A stretch of DNA of 64,000 bases from Zygnema cylindricum. Its lineage: Eukaryota > Streptophyta > Zygnematophyceae > Zygnematales > Zygnemataceae. Where the stretch lies: NCBI GenBank assembly GCA_037447655.1, contig JBBHKE010000144.1, positions 124,001 to 188,000 on the forward strand. Reading direction: 5' to 3'. The notes beneath the pieces are model-generated. The model was not told where the DNA came from, did not search any database, and worked only from the letters and a program-made list of their open reading frames with translations. Below, piece by piece: positions 54,156 through 64,000 of this stretch; position 1 is the stretch's first letter, and each line of letters starts with the position of its first letter. The position numbers and the translations under genes are program-made.

Positions 54156-56115
54156 ATGGATGAAGAGAAGTCATTTGATCCTTTCAAATATAATAAGAAA
54201 ATCAGAATCAGTTTTGAGTCCGAGAGCGACGATGACTTAGATCTTCCCAGAAAAGACACAAGTGAAAATGTGATTGCAGATTCAAAGGAGATCCAAGATG
54301 GGGGAGATATACCGGAATCTCCTCATATTTTTACACACTCTAAGGAGAGAGAGGAAGAGGAGCCAGAACCGGTTTTTGTGGATAGGGGAGCTGATGAGAC
54401 AGTGCAGAGGAATCCAAGACTTCCCTCCATTCCAACTTCAGACTTTGAGGGAGGACGGAGGAGCAGCAAAAGACTACAAGAAAAACAGGCTGCTCACAAG
54501 GTAACAAAGCTATCTCACCCAGATGAGCCTCAGTCATACTTGGAGGCAATGGACACTCTGGAGAAAGACCGATGGGTCAGAGCCATAAATGATGAGATGG
54601 CTTCCATCATGGAAGCGAATACTTGGGAGCTAGTGCACTGTCCTCCAGACAGAAAAACCTATCGGGTGCAAATGGGTATCTAAACTGAAGTTGAACCCAG
54701 ATTAATACCATTGAGAGATATAAGGCTCGGTTGGTAGCAAAGGGGTTCACCTAAAAGGAAAGGATAGATTATGAAGAGACTTTTGCTCCTGTGGTTCGGT
54801 TCCCATTTGTAAGGATTCTCTTTAGTCTAACAGCAGCAAAAGACATGGAAATTCACCAAATGGATATCAAGACGGCCTTCCTCAACGATGAATTAGAGGA
54901 AGAATTCTTCATGCGACAGCCAGAGGGTTTTGTAGAGGAAGGAGAGGAGAGCAAAGTCTGCAGGCTCATAAAGTCCTTATATGGACTTAAGCAGGCCCCC
55001 AGACAGTGGAACAAGAACCTAGATGAGTTCCTCACCGGTCTGGGATACATTCGGATCAGTTTTGACCATTCTATTTATATGTTTAAGGATTAGAAAGGTG
55101 TGATTATTATTGCAATTTATGTGGATGATTTCCTGGTGTTAAGTAAGTATATGGAAAAGATCAATAAGCTGAAGAAAGATATTAGGAGCAGATTTGACAT
55201 GAAGGATTTAGGGGAGGCTAAATATATTTTGGGGATTCAAATTGAAAGAGATAGGGGGAAGAGGATAATCAGACTTACTCATAAAGAAGCTATCGAAAAT
55301 ATGCTTGAGAAATTTCAGATGGAAATGGCAAACAGTTGTACCACTCTCATGGACTTGAAGAAAAAAAATGATAGGAGTGTAGGAGGAGTGATAATACTAG
55401 ATGATTAGATGAGTCCAGAAGAGAGACAGTTTATGAAGTCTATTCTTTACAGACAGGTTATAGGAAGCTTGATTTACTTTATGAATTGTACTAGACCGGA
55501 CATAGCAACAAGAGTTGGAGTCCTCAGTAGGAGTCTTAATGATCCTAGGAAGAGAGACTGAAGGCAGCCAAGAGAGTCATGAGATACTTGATGGGAACCA
55601 GGAATTTATGGTTGCACTTAGGAGGGGAGCACACTGACATCACTACTTGGAGTGATGCCAGTTATGGGGATGCACCTATGAGAAGATGCACTTCTGGGTA
55701 TGTGTTGTATGTGGGGGAAAGTGCTTGCTGCTGGAGTAGCAAGCAACAAAAGGTGGTTGCTCAGTCCACTATGGAGGCTGAGTACATGGCCTCTTGTTCT
55801 GCTGTGAAAGAGCTGATGTGGGTCAAGTCTTTATTGCTAGAACTGGGGTATACGAAGAAGGGAGTGCATGAAGTGTTTTGTGATAATCAAGCTGCAATTG
55901 CAATTGCAGCCAATCCAAAACATCATTTCAAGGCTAAGCATGAAGACATAAGATTGAGTTTTGTGAGGGAAAAAGTTGAAAACAAAATTGTGAATGTGGT
56001 GTACAAGGGTGATGTGGAAATGGTGGCTAATATGATGACAAAACCTGTGCAATCTCCCAAGCTAAAATATTGTAGAGAAAAGTGTGGTTTAAAAGAGAAA
56101 CTAAAAATTGACTAG
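54156..56115 (+). pseudogene. Element B RT and RNase H
   Basis: Acidic linker 54156-54500, RT from 54530 with a frameshift near 54655. SLYGLKQAPRQWN, catalytic AIYVDDFLVL near 55105-55140 and GEAKYILGIQ follow. RNase H 55579-56115 is open for 178 codons: TSGYVLYVGESACCWSSKQQ, EAEYMASCSAVKELMW, CDNQAAIAIAANPKHH. Stops at 55091 and 55406 separate the parts. Confidence 0.92.
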
Positions 56116-56128
56116 AAAATTAGGGGAG

Positions 56129-57129
56129 TGTTGAAATCACTGATTTAGGGAAGGTATTTTCTAGGTCTTACATTAGGAAAATAACTAAAAAGAAAAACAC
56201 AGGCAGCCTGCCTCCACCTTCTCTCTCTAGCCCTCTTATTTGTTGTAGTCACTAAAGGAGAGAGAGGGAGGTGGAGCCATGGCTGCCTCTGCTCCATAGG
56301 CAAGACTAAAGAGTGACCCAAGTCACTCTCAACAAAAAGGTTGAGTTCGGAAAGATTCGAACCTCCGACCGGCAGAGCGAGGCGTAGCCGTCAGCTCTTA
56401 CCGGTCTGTCGTAGTAGTCTGTTAGGATACATAATGTTTGATAGCTATTTAAACATTAGGAAGATCATTAGTTCGTTCAACGGAATAAGAAATTAATGAC
56501 ATAGAAAGTAGTTGAGTTTTAGTGCGCACGAAACAAATGTACAGGACATTTGTTTTTTTGGACGGCGAACATTAAAAGCCGGTTTGGATCCGACGGTCAG
56601 CAGCATCGCCGAAATTCTCGAATAGCCGCCTTAGCGGTTTTCGGACGACACATGACCTGTCGACACGTGGCAAGATATCATTGGGAAGCAGGAATCCCAG
56701 AGAGCATGAGGACAAGTCTGAAGGAGACAGACGTCCCCTCCATGACCTTGTCATACACAGGGCGTAGAGAAAGTAAATCGGCCCTAATACCTTTTTGTAC
56801 TGTACAGTCTTCTGATTGGTTTCGTACATCAGTAGATAGGGGTTGTGAGTGGGGTTTTAGAACTTAGAGAATTGAGGAGGTTGCCGCCTCTCTCACAACA
56901 AGCTTGTATAAATATTGGCATCTTTGCCACTTGATAATTAATTGCCTAGTTGGGCATTTTTAGTGATTCTTTTTGTTGTGGACTCAGGAGAGTCCAGACT
57001 GCACAAGGGTGCAGTCAGATTGTCTATTTGCCTGCTTGGGTGGCAGCAGTCCTAGTTGAATTTGGGTTAGTCAAAAGCTATTTAGAGGCTTCCTAAACTT
57101 AGTGATCCAATGGGGGACTCAGAATTGCA
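56129..57129 (+). mobile_element. 3' LTR of element B
   Basis: 1001 bp, preceded by polypurine tract TAGGGGAG (56121-56128) and followed by AGGAG. Confidence 0.95.
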
Positions 57130-57134
57130 AGGAG

Positions 57135-57815
57135 CGTGCAATTATCCGACCGGATTTTGGGTGTTCAAATTTTGAAAAAAAACGAGTATTTGAAATTTTG
57201 ATTTTTAGGACCTCTGTTCAAAAGTTCAAAACTTTAAATGTACACCGTTTTTTTATGTTTTTTTTTTCTTACGAGTGAAAATTTATTTAATTTATGTTAG
57301 GATAAAGCCTTAGATTTTTCGCTTGTAATTCGGATTCATTTTCATTTTACAGGAGGACACCCTGTTTAGTGTGGATTGAAGTGACAAAACAGTTTTAGGG
57401 TGTTTTTAGGTGTCTTTAGAATGTTTAAGGGTGTTTCGAGGGGTTTTTTTGGGTGTTATAAAGATGTTGTAAGGCTTTTATTATAGTGTTTTTTGGGTGT
57501 TTGTGTATTATCTATCTCTCTCTACCGTGAATCACTATTAGTGTTATTAACACAACTTCAATCCTGGTTTATTTGCCCGCTGAACAAAAATTAGTGTGAT
57601 TAATATTCTTTGTTTATATTGAATATTTATTTTCAAAGTCTAATTTTTTTCACAGCTCATAATCGTCGGCGTCCTTTGGATTAAAAACAGAGTTATTAAT
57701 TATAAAGCTGTCCTTAAAGACTTATTATATCTTAACATTACTACACCGCCGATCGTAATGAGAGTAAAACATTTTTCGGGCAGTTAAAAAAGTTTAGGTC
57801 TATAATATTCCCACT
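57135..57815. other. AT-rich spacer with TTTTAGGGTG-like units
   Basis: 57385-57500 has several degenerate TTTTAGGGTGTTT units, similar to 13720-13746. No gene seen. Confidence 0.55.
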
Positions 57816-57819
57816 TTTT

Positions 57820-58170
57820 CCTCTCTTTCTCTCCCTCTCCCGTTACCTCTCCCACTCAGACTCCCTCTCCCCCAATCTCACTCGATCTTTCTCCCTCTCT
57901 CTTTCCATATCCTCATCCTCCTCCATCTCCTCCTTTCTATCTTCCTTTGCCTCTCACCCCCCCTTTTCCTCACCATTTAACTATCTCTCTCTATCCCTCT
58001 CGCTCTTCCCCTTCACCCTCTCCCACTCCCCCACCTTTTTCCCCTCCAACTTCTTCTCCCTTTCCCTCTTTTACTCCCTTTAACTTTCCTTTTACCTCTC
58101 CCTCTACTTGTTCACGCCCTTTCCCTCTCCATTTCCCTCCTTGTTTCCCTCTCTCTCCCTCTTCCACCCC
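57820..58170. repeat. CT-rich tract
   Basis: CTCCCTCTCCC-type pyrimidine on the plus strand. Confidence 0.85.
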
Positions 58171-58224
58171 CTTGTTAGATGTCCGTGAAATCTGGGATTC
58201 GGCATGTCCCACAGTGGGGAAAGT

Positions 58225-58297
58225 TGAGCCGGCCAGGGCTCAAACCTAGGACCTTTCACTTTAAGTGTGAACGCATTAACCATTGCGCCATCAGCTC
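58225..58297 (-). tRNA. 73-nt tRNA-like sequence (tRNA gene, pseudogene or SINE head)
   Basis: Folds by eye with standard numbering. Acceptor 6 of 7 pairs (GAGCTGA with CCGGCTC), D stem 3 of 4, anticodon stem TTCAC/GTGAA 5 of 5, variable loop AGGTC, T stem CTAGG/CCTGG 5 of 5 with one G-T. Internal promoter boxes GGCGCAATGG and GGTTTGAGCCC. The anticodon loop is ACTTAAA, with C at position 33 instead of U; positions 34-36 read UUA, which would pair with stop codon UAA. It may instead be a tRNA-Lys(CUU) relative lacking U33. No CCA is encoded. It sits between two CT tracts, which suits a retroposed SINE. Confidence 0.5.
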
Positions 58298-58394
58298 GAT
58301 GTATAGCCTGGCGTGTAAGTACCCATTTATTTCGGGCGGCTTCGAGTATGGTATTACCATATTCTACCCTCTATTGAACCGACATCCACATGCC

Positions 58395-58668
58395 AATCCA
58401 ACAACCCTACCTCTCCCCCTCCACGTCACCCTACGCCTTCTCCTCCACTTGTCCCTCTGCCTCTTTCTCTCCCTCCGTTTTTCCCTCAACGTTTTGCTCT
58501 TCACTACTCTAATTCACTCCCTCTCCCTCTCCCTCTCCCTTTCTTTCTCCCTCTGTCTCTCTTCTCATTTTTATCTACGTATCCGTTGCCCTCTCCCTTT
58601 CATTCTCCCTTCCTCTCTCCCTCTCCGTCTCGCTCTCCCTCTTCTTTTACCTCTCCCTCTCTATACCT
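58395..58668. repeat. CT-rich tract
   Basis: CTCCCTCTCCCT-type pyrimidine ending at the LTR of element D. Confidence 0.85.
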
Positions 58669-58671
58669 CTT

Positions 58672-59580
58672 TGAAATTTTGTGGCCTCCTTTGGCCTACA
58701 GAATATGCACCTTATATAAGGCCTCTAGGATAATGCTTGGCCATTCGTCATTCCCACTGAATAAGTGCCACCCTGGCACACAAATATTCTGACTACCCTG
58801 GCACACAAATATTTTGACTACCCTCACCCTTGTGAGGGCCCGACTCCCATAAGTCGAACGAAAAAGATATAATTGAATTTAAGTTTTTAATGGTCAAAGG
58901 TGACCTTTATGTATACAAGCTCTCTTAGAGAGAGGCGACTGATTTTCACTAAGTCCTAGTTTGCCTACTCATAACTTCCTACTATTAAACCCTAAACTAA
59001 TAAGAAGACTGTACAGTACAAGAAGGTAGAGTGGCCGATGTACTTCTTGTATGGCCATTATACAACATGGCCTTTCAGGTGATGCCTATCAAATCGGAAG
59101 CTATGGTTCCTCCTCCCATCTTCTCCGGTGTCCAATTATATGATGCCACTTTGCATCACGTGACGTCGTCTTTCAAAGCCGCCAAAATATCATTCCCGGT
59201 TGGCTGCTGCAACGACGACTGTCCGATTAAGTATATTTACATGGTTGCAATTCGCCTTCGTGCATTATGTCACATGCCGTTGGTTCACATGCGCCTCTTT
59301 GTGAGTTTGTTCCGTCAATTGAATTAGACGTCGCGTAACTCTTTATTACAATATCACACCCGATATCTGTAACGATTCTCCTCGAATTAGCGAGTAGCGG
59401 ATAGGCCCAGGCTCAAATCCGGGCCAGTCCAACCTTTTTGGTAAAGTGACCTTCTATCTTCTTCTACAGTCTTTCACCTTGGCCACCAATGAGGCATCCA
59501 TGGTTTCCTTCTCTCTGGCTCTCTCTTTCTCTCGATAGTCTAACAAAAGAAAAGTAGACCACGAATTACCCTTTTCATTA
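58672..59580 (-). mobile_element. LTR of element D
   Basis: Plus-strand start TGAAATTTTG; joined at 59580 to the polypurine-like tract ATGGGGAG (minus). Shares GCCTCTAGGATAA with the LTR of C and an AAGTCCTAG segment with the solo LTR. A 26-bp unit ending GCACACAAATATT(C/T)TGACTACCCT is duplicated near 58775-58823. Confidence 0.8.
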
Positions 59581-59639
59581 CTCCCCATAATTCTTAGTCA
59601 CTTAATCCACAATTTTCTCTGCAAAAAAAATATTTAGGA

Positions 59640-60165
59640 GAAGGTACTGGTTTTGGTCATGTTTTAATTTGTTAATCTTATCTAAGGATTTACTTATGAC
59701 TAACAAGTCATCCACATAAATAGCAATATATATCACTCCATTTTCATCCCGAAGTAAAAATATAGAATGATCGAACTAATTGTGATATACCCTAAGCCGG
59801 TCAAAAAATCGTCCAAATTAATATTCCATTGCCTCGTGCCCTGCTTAAGGCCATAGAGCGACTTTATCAGTTTACACACCTTGGTGTTTTCCCCACTTTC
59901 CACGAATCCTTCTGATTGCCTCATGTAGATTTCCTTTTCCAACTCTCCGTGTAAGAAAGTTGTTTTTATGTCCATTTGATGAATTTCCATACCCTCTACT
60001 GCTGCTAAACTTAAGAGGATTCTGATTTAAGGAAATCGGACTACTAAACTTAGGAGGATTCTGATTTAAGGAAATCTGACTACTGGTGCAAAAGTTTCTT
60101 AATACTTTATGCCCTCTTTCTGAGTGTAACCTTTAGCAACAAATCTAGCCTTGTATCTCTAAATT
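59640..60165 (-). pseudogene. Element D reverse transcriptase fragment
   Basis: 59990-59733 is open: MEIHQMDIKTTFLHGELEKE, FVESGENTKVCKLIKSLYG, QWNINLDDFLTGLGY. Beyond a frame change AIYVDDLLVISKS carries YVDD near 59710. A 38-bp tandem duplication (about 60008-60080) disrupts the N-terminal side. Confidence 0.88.
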
Positions 60166-60179
60166 AGTTACATCAACTG

Positions 60180-61320
60180 GTTACGGATGACTGTCATCAG
60201 GCTTTTACGGATTTTTGTATGGCCAGGTTCAAATGGTGGCTAACGCCACCTTTTATCAGAGTCATAGTTTCTGTCTGTCTGAGACTATCTATCTAACAAC
60301 CAGCCATATTTTATGTCTGTCTGAGACTATTTGACAGCCAGCCATGGCCTTCTCTCTCTATCTCTTAGAGAGCATACGACTGCAAAAAAACAAATTTTCA
60401 CTGACCACTTCTGTGGCGTAAGTAATGGCGGCTTCCTTGAAGATTCGTTTTCATGGTGGCTTCTCCGAAAAAAAATTGAAGAAGACATCGTACAAAATTC
60501 AAACTTACCGCGCGCAAATGGTGCAACAGTGCAGCTTCTCTTTTCGTAAAAGTCCGTACATTTTCCGTAAAATTCCTGTTCAGTTTACCGGACAGAAAGT
60601 ACTAAGAAGTGCAACGTATCTTTTCGTCAAAGTCAGTACATTTTCCGTAAAAAACCGTACATTCTCGTAAATGTGCCGTTCAGTTTACCGGACGTAAAGT
60701 ACTCCGCGTTTTTTTGCTATTTTTTCTAAAGTCACGAATTATAAGTAGAAATCGGAAAAAAGGAAAAAATCGCACGATTTGAACAACTATGGGAAAGTGA
60801 CTGTACTTGTTTCTTCTCGGTTTATTATTATAGGTAAATTCTGGAAACTTGTAAGCTGTAAAGGAAGATAATTACTCCCAACTTGTTTGACTTATTGTGC
60901 ATTTTATTTGTTACAGTTTGTCATTTTCGCAAATTACTGTACTTTCGTACTTGAAACATACCAAAAAATGGCAAAAAGTACACTTTCAGAACGAAAATTA
61001 TATATAAAAAAAAAGGAACAGGATGGAGATGAACCGACGGCCGTCCGAATTTGACCGACTAGCGGACCCAAAAATCTCGCTAGCCTACGAAACGACAAAA
61101 TAGTCGTGACTTCACTCAATTTCTGTTTTTTTCTGGTTGTTATTATGACGCGGCGCGTTTAACCAAGGAACAAAAGGCGCGTTTGACCTAGCGGGGCGAC
61201 AGATCCAGCTGAAATACGAATCGACGAAAAAGTCGTAATTTTCATCAACTCTATTTCTGATTTTTCTGGTTGTAGCTCTGACAATAGCTTTCTATGACTT
61301 GTCAGACCTGATCCAGTGAC
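60180..61320. repeat. Spacer with several short tandem duplications
   Basis: TTTCTGTCTGTCTGAGACTAT repeats at 60268 and 60314. A unit ending GTTCAGTTTACCGGAC is duplicated at about 60535-60598 and 60623-60690. A unit with GTCGT..TTTCTGGTTGT recurs at 61090-61143 and 61222-61275. A 82-codon frame at 60425-60670 runs over the repeats and is not supported as a gene. Confidence 0.6.
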
Positions 61321-61329
61321 GGATATTTT

Positions 61330-62460
61330 GCGGTCTCAGATGGTCTCCCCTCTCCCTGTCCATCTCCCCCTCTCCCGTTACCACTTCCACTACGATACCC
61401 TCTCCCTCTCCCTCTCATCACCTCATCCTCCTCCTCCCTCTCCGTTCCCCTCTCCATATTCCTTTACCTCTCACTCTCCCTCTCCCTCGCCATTTGACTA
61501 TCTCTCCCTCTCGCTCTTCCATTCTCCCTCTCCCACACCTCCCCCATGTCCCTCTCCGTCTCGTTCACCTATACCCTCTTACAATCCCTTTACCTTACCT
61601 TTTACCTCTCCCTCTCATTTCCCACGCCCTCACTCTCTCCACTTCCATCGATTTTTCACTTTCTTTCCCTCCCCTTCCCACTCACCCTATGCCTTCTCCT
61701 ATTCCTCTTTCTCTCCCTCCTTCTCTCCTTCACGCATTAGCTCTGCACTTCGCTCTCCCTCTACCTCTTCCATGCCCTCTCCATCTCCCTCTCTAACTCT
61801 CTTTCCCTCACCATCTCCCTCTCTAACTCGCTTTCCCTCATCATCTCCCTCGTTCTCTTCCTCCCCTTGCCCATTCTCCTCCCTCTCTGCATATCCCTCC
61901 ACGTTCTCCATCTTTTCCTTTCCCTTTCCCTTTCCCTCTCCCTCTCCTTCTCCCTCTTACCTCGCCTACTCCCTCTCACTCTCCCTCTCCATCTCGTCCC
62001 CCTTCTAGACCTCCCTCTCGCTCTCCCTCTCCGTCTCATTTCCCTCCCTCTATCTCACCATTCCCTCTCCATATCCTCATCCTCCTTCGCCCTCCCTCTC
62101 CTTCCCCCTCTTCCTCTTCCTATCCCTCGCCGTTTAGCTATCTCTCTCTGTCCGTCTCCATCTCCTACTTCTCCATCTCCCACTACTCCCCCTTTTCCCT
62201 CTCCCTCTCTTTCTCCTATTCCCTCTTCCGCTGCCTTTACCTTCCCTTTTAACTTCCCCACTCCTTTTTTCTCGGCCTCTCCCCCTCCATTTCCCTCGAT
62301 GTTTTCTCTCTTTCCTTTACGCTCCACCTCTCCCTCCCGCACTCGCCACATGAATTCTCCTCCACCTCTCTCTCATCATCTCCCTCACCCTCCATCTCTT
62401 CCTCACCCATTCGCCCGTCACCTAGCTCTTCCCCTCCCTTGCTCCTTTCAAGCATTTTGC
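61330..62460. repeat. 1.1-kb CT-rich tract
   Basis: CTCCCTCTCC-type pyrimidine with frequent interruptions, the longest such tract in the window. Confidence 0.9.
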
Positions 62461-62473
62461 CCAGCCTCAGGCC

Positions 62474-62710
62474 GTGTGTCAAAAGAGTCTTAAACTTTTC
62501 AAGTGCAAGATTTTCAATTCAGCCCAAAATCTTTGTGCTTATGCACGCGTCATTGTTTCTTTTACGAGTAAAAGTATGATTCTATCTGATTTTGATTCCC
62601 AAAGCGTTACAAAACGAATTTTGCTAAAAGGTATATTTTTGTATCAATTAGTCAGAGAGACATTGCATGGCACTCAAGGCTTAGACTTGGTAGACTTCAA
62701 AAAATCTTAA
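62474..62710 (+). other. Unassigned 78-codon open frame
   Basis: The frame starts at GTG, follows the CT tract directly and has AT-rich codon use. A faint resemblance to bacterial HPr (AYARVIVSFTSKS against the LHARP region) is too weak to call. No splice or promoter evidence. Confidence 0.15.
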
Positions 62711-63356
62711 CTGCTGAACACGAACTATCACATGTTAGAGATCTTTCAAATGTGACAGTCATAAAACGCCAAAGTAACGTCAAGCATTAGCCACAAAGAA
62801 ACGAAGAAAAAAAAGGGGAAGTCACCGCCGAATAAACCTTAGCCACATTCCATCTACCGAAAGAAAAACAATTACCACATTTCCGCTGGTCTTCAATTAT
62901 TCCAATGTCATACACATTCCACAAAGAAAAAACAACGATATATTCCTTTTTTTTTTTTTTCAAAATGGTTACCCACAAAAATAGAATGGAAAATGTACTA
63001 TCATACCCTATAGCATAATTATTACCCCAAGCATCTCATATAGAGACACACTACTGAAAAATGGCTAGTTTCCTAAAGATATTAAAGAGGAATGGTACAA
63101 CCAACAAATAAAATTTATCTTAAAAAATTCCCCCAAAAGCCTGAAAGAATCAGTAGCGACTTATTCATCTCTTTGTTTTTTTACCCAACGTCACAAACTT
63201 GTTGGGAACTCTCCAAAAAGAATCTCCATACATTTTATTGTCGACGCCCGAGTTTATACCCCTTTTTTGCTTCTGTTTCTCAACGGGCCGTGCAAGAATG
63301 GGAGAAAGTTACAGCAACAAAAAAAATAGACTTCGTTCGAAAGGGATGAAGTTACT
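62711..63356. other. Spacer without recognised feature
   Basis: AT-rich single-copy sequence; nothing identified. Confidence 0.5.
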
Positions 63357-63848
63357 TCATGATGGCGAATATGGAATATAGGGAGAATAGATATTGAATT
63401 TTTTGAAAAAATTAGCCTCGTCGGTCGGTTTCGGACCGACCTCACTCCGTTTCACCGCCTGAAAATTCGGACGGACTTTATAAATAGGCGACGCCGGATC
63501 CGAAATTCCGTAATCTCCCTTCGTCGGATCATCGAAAGTGAGTTGCGTACGATTGAACAAAGCGTACGAAATTTTATTGATATACGGTACTGTCGGAACG
63601 CTCGAGTTACAATTACGGTAAACTGGACTCCGCGTGGCAGACATGTTGTACATGACCATATCGACGGTAGATTCCGTCGGGAGACCGCTGCAGTTTCCGG
63701 ATTGATTTGGAGTGGCGGCTAAAGAACTGTTCCACGGGACGCCAGCTAAGTTACGGTTGGGGTTGCATGGAACACCGTTGATCGAGGTCAAGGAACAGAT
63801 CGTACGGTAACGAGGCCAGTTCTGCAGTTTCGAAAGTCCACACCCCAT
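63357..63848 (-). CDS. Unidentified, probably secreted protein: 3' exon or small gene
   Basis: Minus strand, 163 codons from ATG 63848 to TGA 63357; an in-frame TGA directly precedes the ATG, so either this is the start or the exon begins at acceptor ACTGCAG|AACTGG (63821). Balanced codon use and higher GC than the surroundings support real coding. Blocks: NWPRYRTICSLTSINGVPC, SGNCSGLP, NKISYALFNRTQLTFDDP and C-terminal NIYSPYIPYSPS. Several N-x-S/T sequons (NSS, NQS, NCS, NMS, NSS, NRT) suggest an extracellular glycoprotein part. I recognise no family. The gene would continue upstream beyond the window if the acceptor is used. Confidence 0.6.
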   Translation of the reverse strand: MGCGLSKLQNWPRYRTICSLTSINGVPCNPNRNLAGVPWNSSLAATPNQSGNCSGLPTESTVDMVMYNMSATRSPVYRNCNSSVPTVPYINKISYALFNRTQLTFDDPTKGDYGISDPASPIYKVRPNFQAVKRSEVGPKPTDEANFFKKFNIYSPYIPYSPS

Positions 63849-64000
63849 TCACCGAAATTAGTGTTGACAATTCACGGGTATTAGTGTGTAGTCACATGAG
63901 GCTCGCTGCCCACAAGTTAAGGGCTTGCAACTATCATGATCTACACTAAACATGTATAAATTAAGGTATGAATAATGGAAATAATGAAGGGGAGATGTAT

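Larger units (their letters stand above)
50781..57129 (+). mobile_element. Complete copia element B with target-site duplication
   Basis: 6349 bp. LTRs 50781-51780 and 56129-57129 start TGTTGAAATC and end GAATTGCA. The 5-bp direct repeat AGGAG flanks it (50776-50780 and 57130-57134). Full copia order gag, CCHC, PR, IN, RT, RH. Its LTRs differ from each other by about 7 percent over the first 250 bp (count by eye), so it is an old insertion; several stops and frameshifts make it non-autonomous. Confidence 0.96.
58672..60170 (-). mobile_element. Copia element D (minus strand fragment)
   Basis: LTR 58672-59580 followed (in minus orientation, upstream) by a short RT region 59640-60165. RNase H and everything 5' of RT are deleted. 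Confidence 0.82.

Noticed and set aside
62474-62710. Possible bacterial HPr (phosphocarrier) remnant
   Set aside because: The active-site His is replaced by Tyr in the best alignment and the rest is weak; resemblance may be chance.
1-64000. CRISPR array, operon or bacterial chromosome interpretation
   Set aside because: No repeat-spacer pattern. The intact genes are split by GT-AG introns, and the bacterial genes seen are confined to one decayed block.

Overview
The window is nuclear DNA of a eukaryote with GT-AG introns and a gene-poor, repeat-rich genome. Most of it is LTR retrotransposons, kilobase-scale (CTCCCT)n/(GAGGGA)n tracts and AT-rich spacer. I cannot name the species. Multi-exon secreted PAN/Apple proteins, Ty1/copia elements and strand-biased polypyrimidine tracts suggest a protist or alga rather than a yeast. 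Two runs of ten Ns (10518-10527, 49371-49380) are assembly gaps.

Layout. 1-4.4 kb: a decayed Ty1/copia element on the minus strand, with its iMet-type primer site and LTR. 5.6-6.2 kb: CT tract. 6.9-10.5 kb: LTR end, primer site and a >1150-codon frame with a copia gag-like head and a very long K/E/S/T-rich tail, cut by a gap. 10.65-13.6 kb: a block of broken bacterial genes (deoxynucleoside kinase, Cof-type HAD hydrolase, seryl-tRNA synthetase), with in-frame TGA at three or more places where Trp would fit. 13.6-16.2 kb: AT-rich spacer and a CT-to-GA strand switch.

16.3-35.1 kb is the main cellular gene region. Three paralogous split genes can be assembled exon by exon: gene C (minus, 20825-16357), gene A (plus, 23048-25739) and gene B (plus, 32170-35118). 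Each has a signal-peptide exon, three PAN/Apple modules in the same subtype order and a short last exon with a Cys at its fourth residue. Every intron is phase 1, and all three spliced lengths are multiples of three. C and A are divergent around a 2.2-kb shared upstream region with paired TGACGTCA sites and three CACGTG repeats. Gene C carries two MITEs in one intron; gene B has lost one intron.

36.4-60.2 kb is a nest of retroelements: a copia remnant, a 412-bp TRIM with tRNA-like promoter boxes in its LTRs, copia element A (5' LTR split by a solo LTR), element C inserted in A's 3' LTR, a duplicated 1.2-kb flank, complete element B (50781-57129, target duplication AGGAG) and element D. A 73-nt tRNA-like sequence lies at 58225-58297. 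60.2-64 kb holds small tandem repeats, a 1.1-kb CT tract and, at 63357-63848 minus, an unidentified N-glycosylation-rich coding exon.
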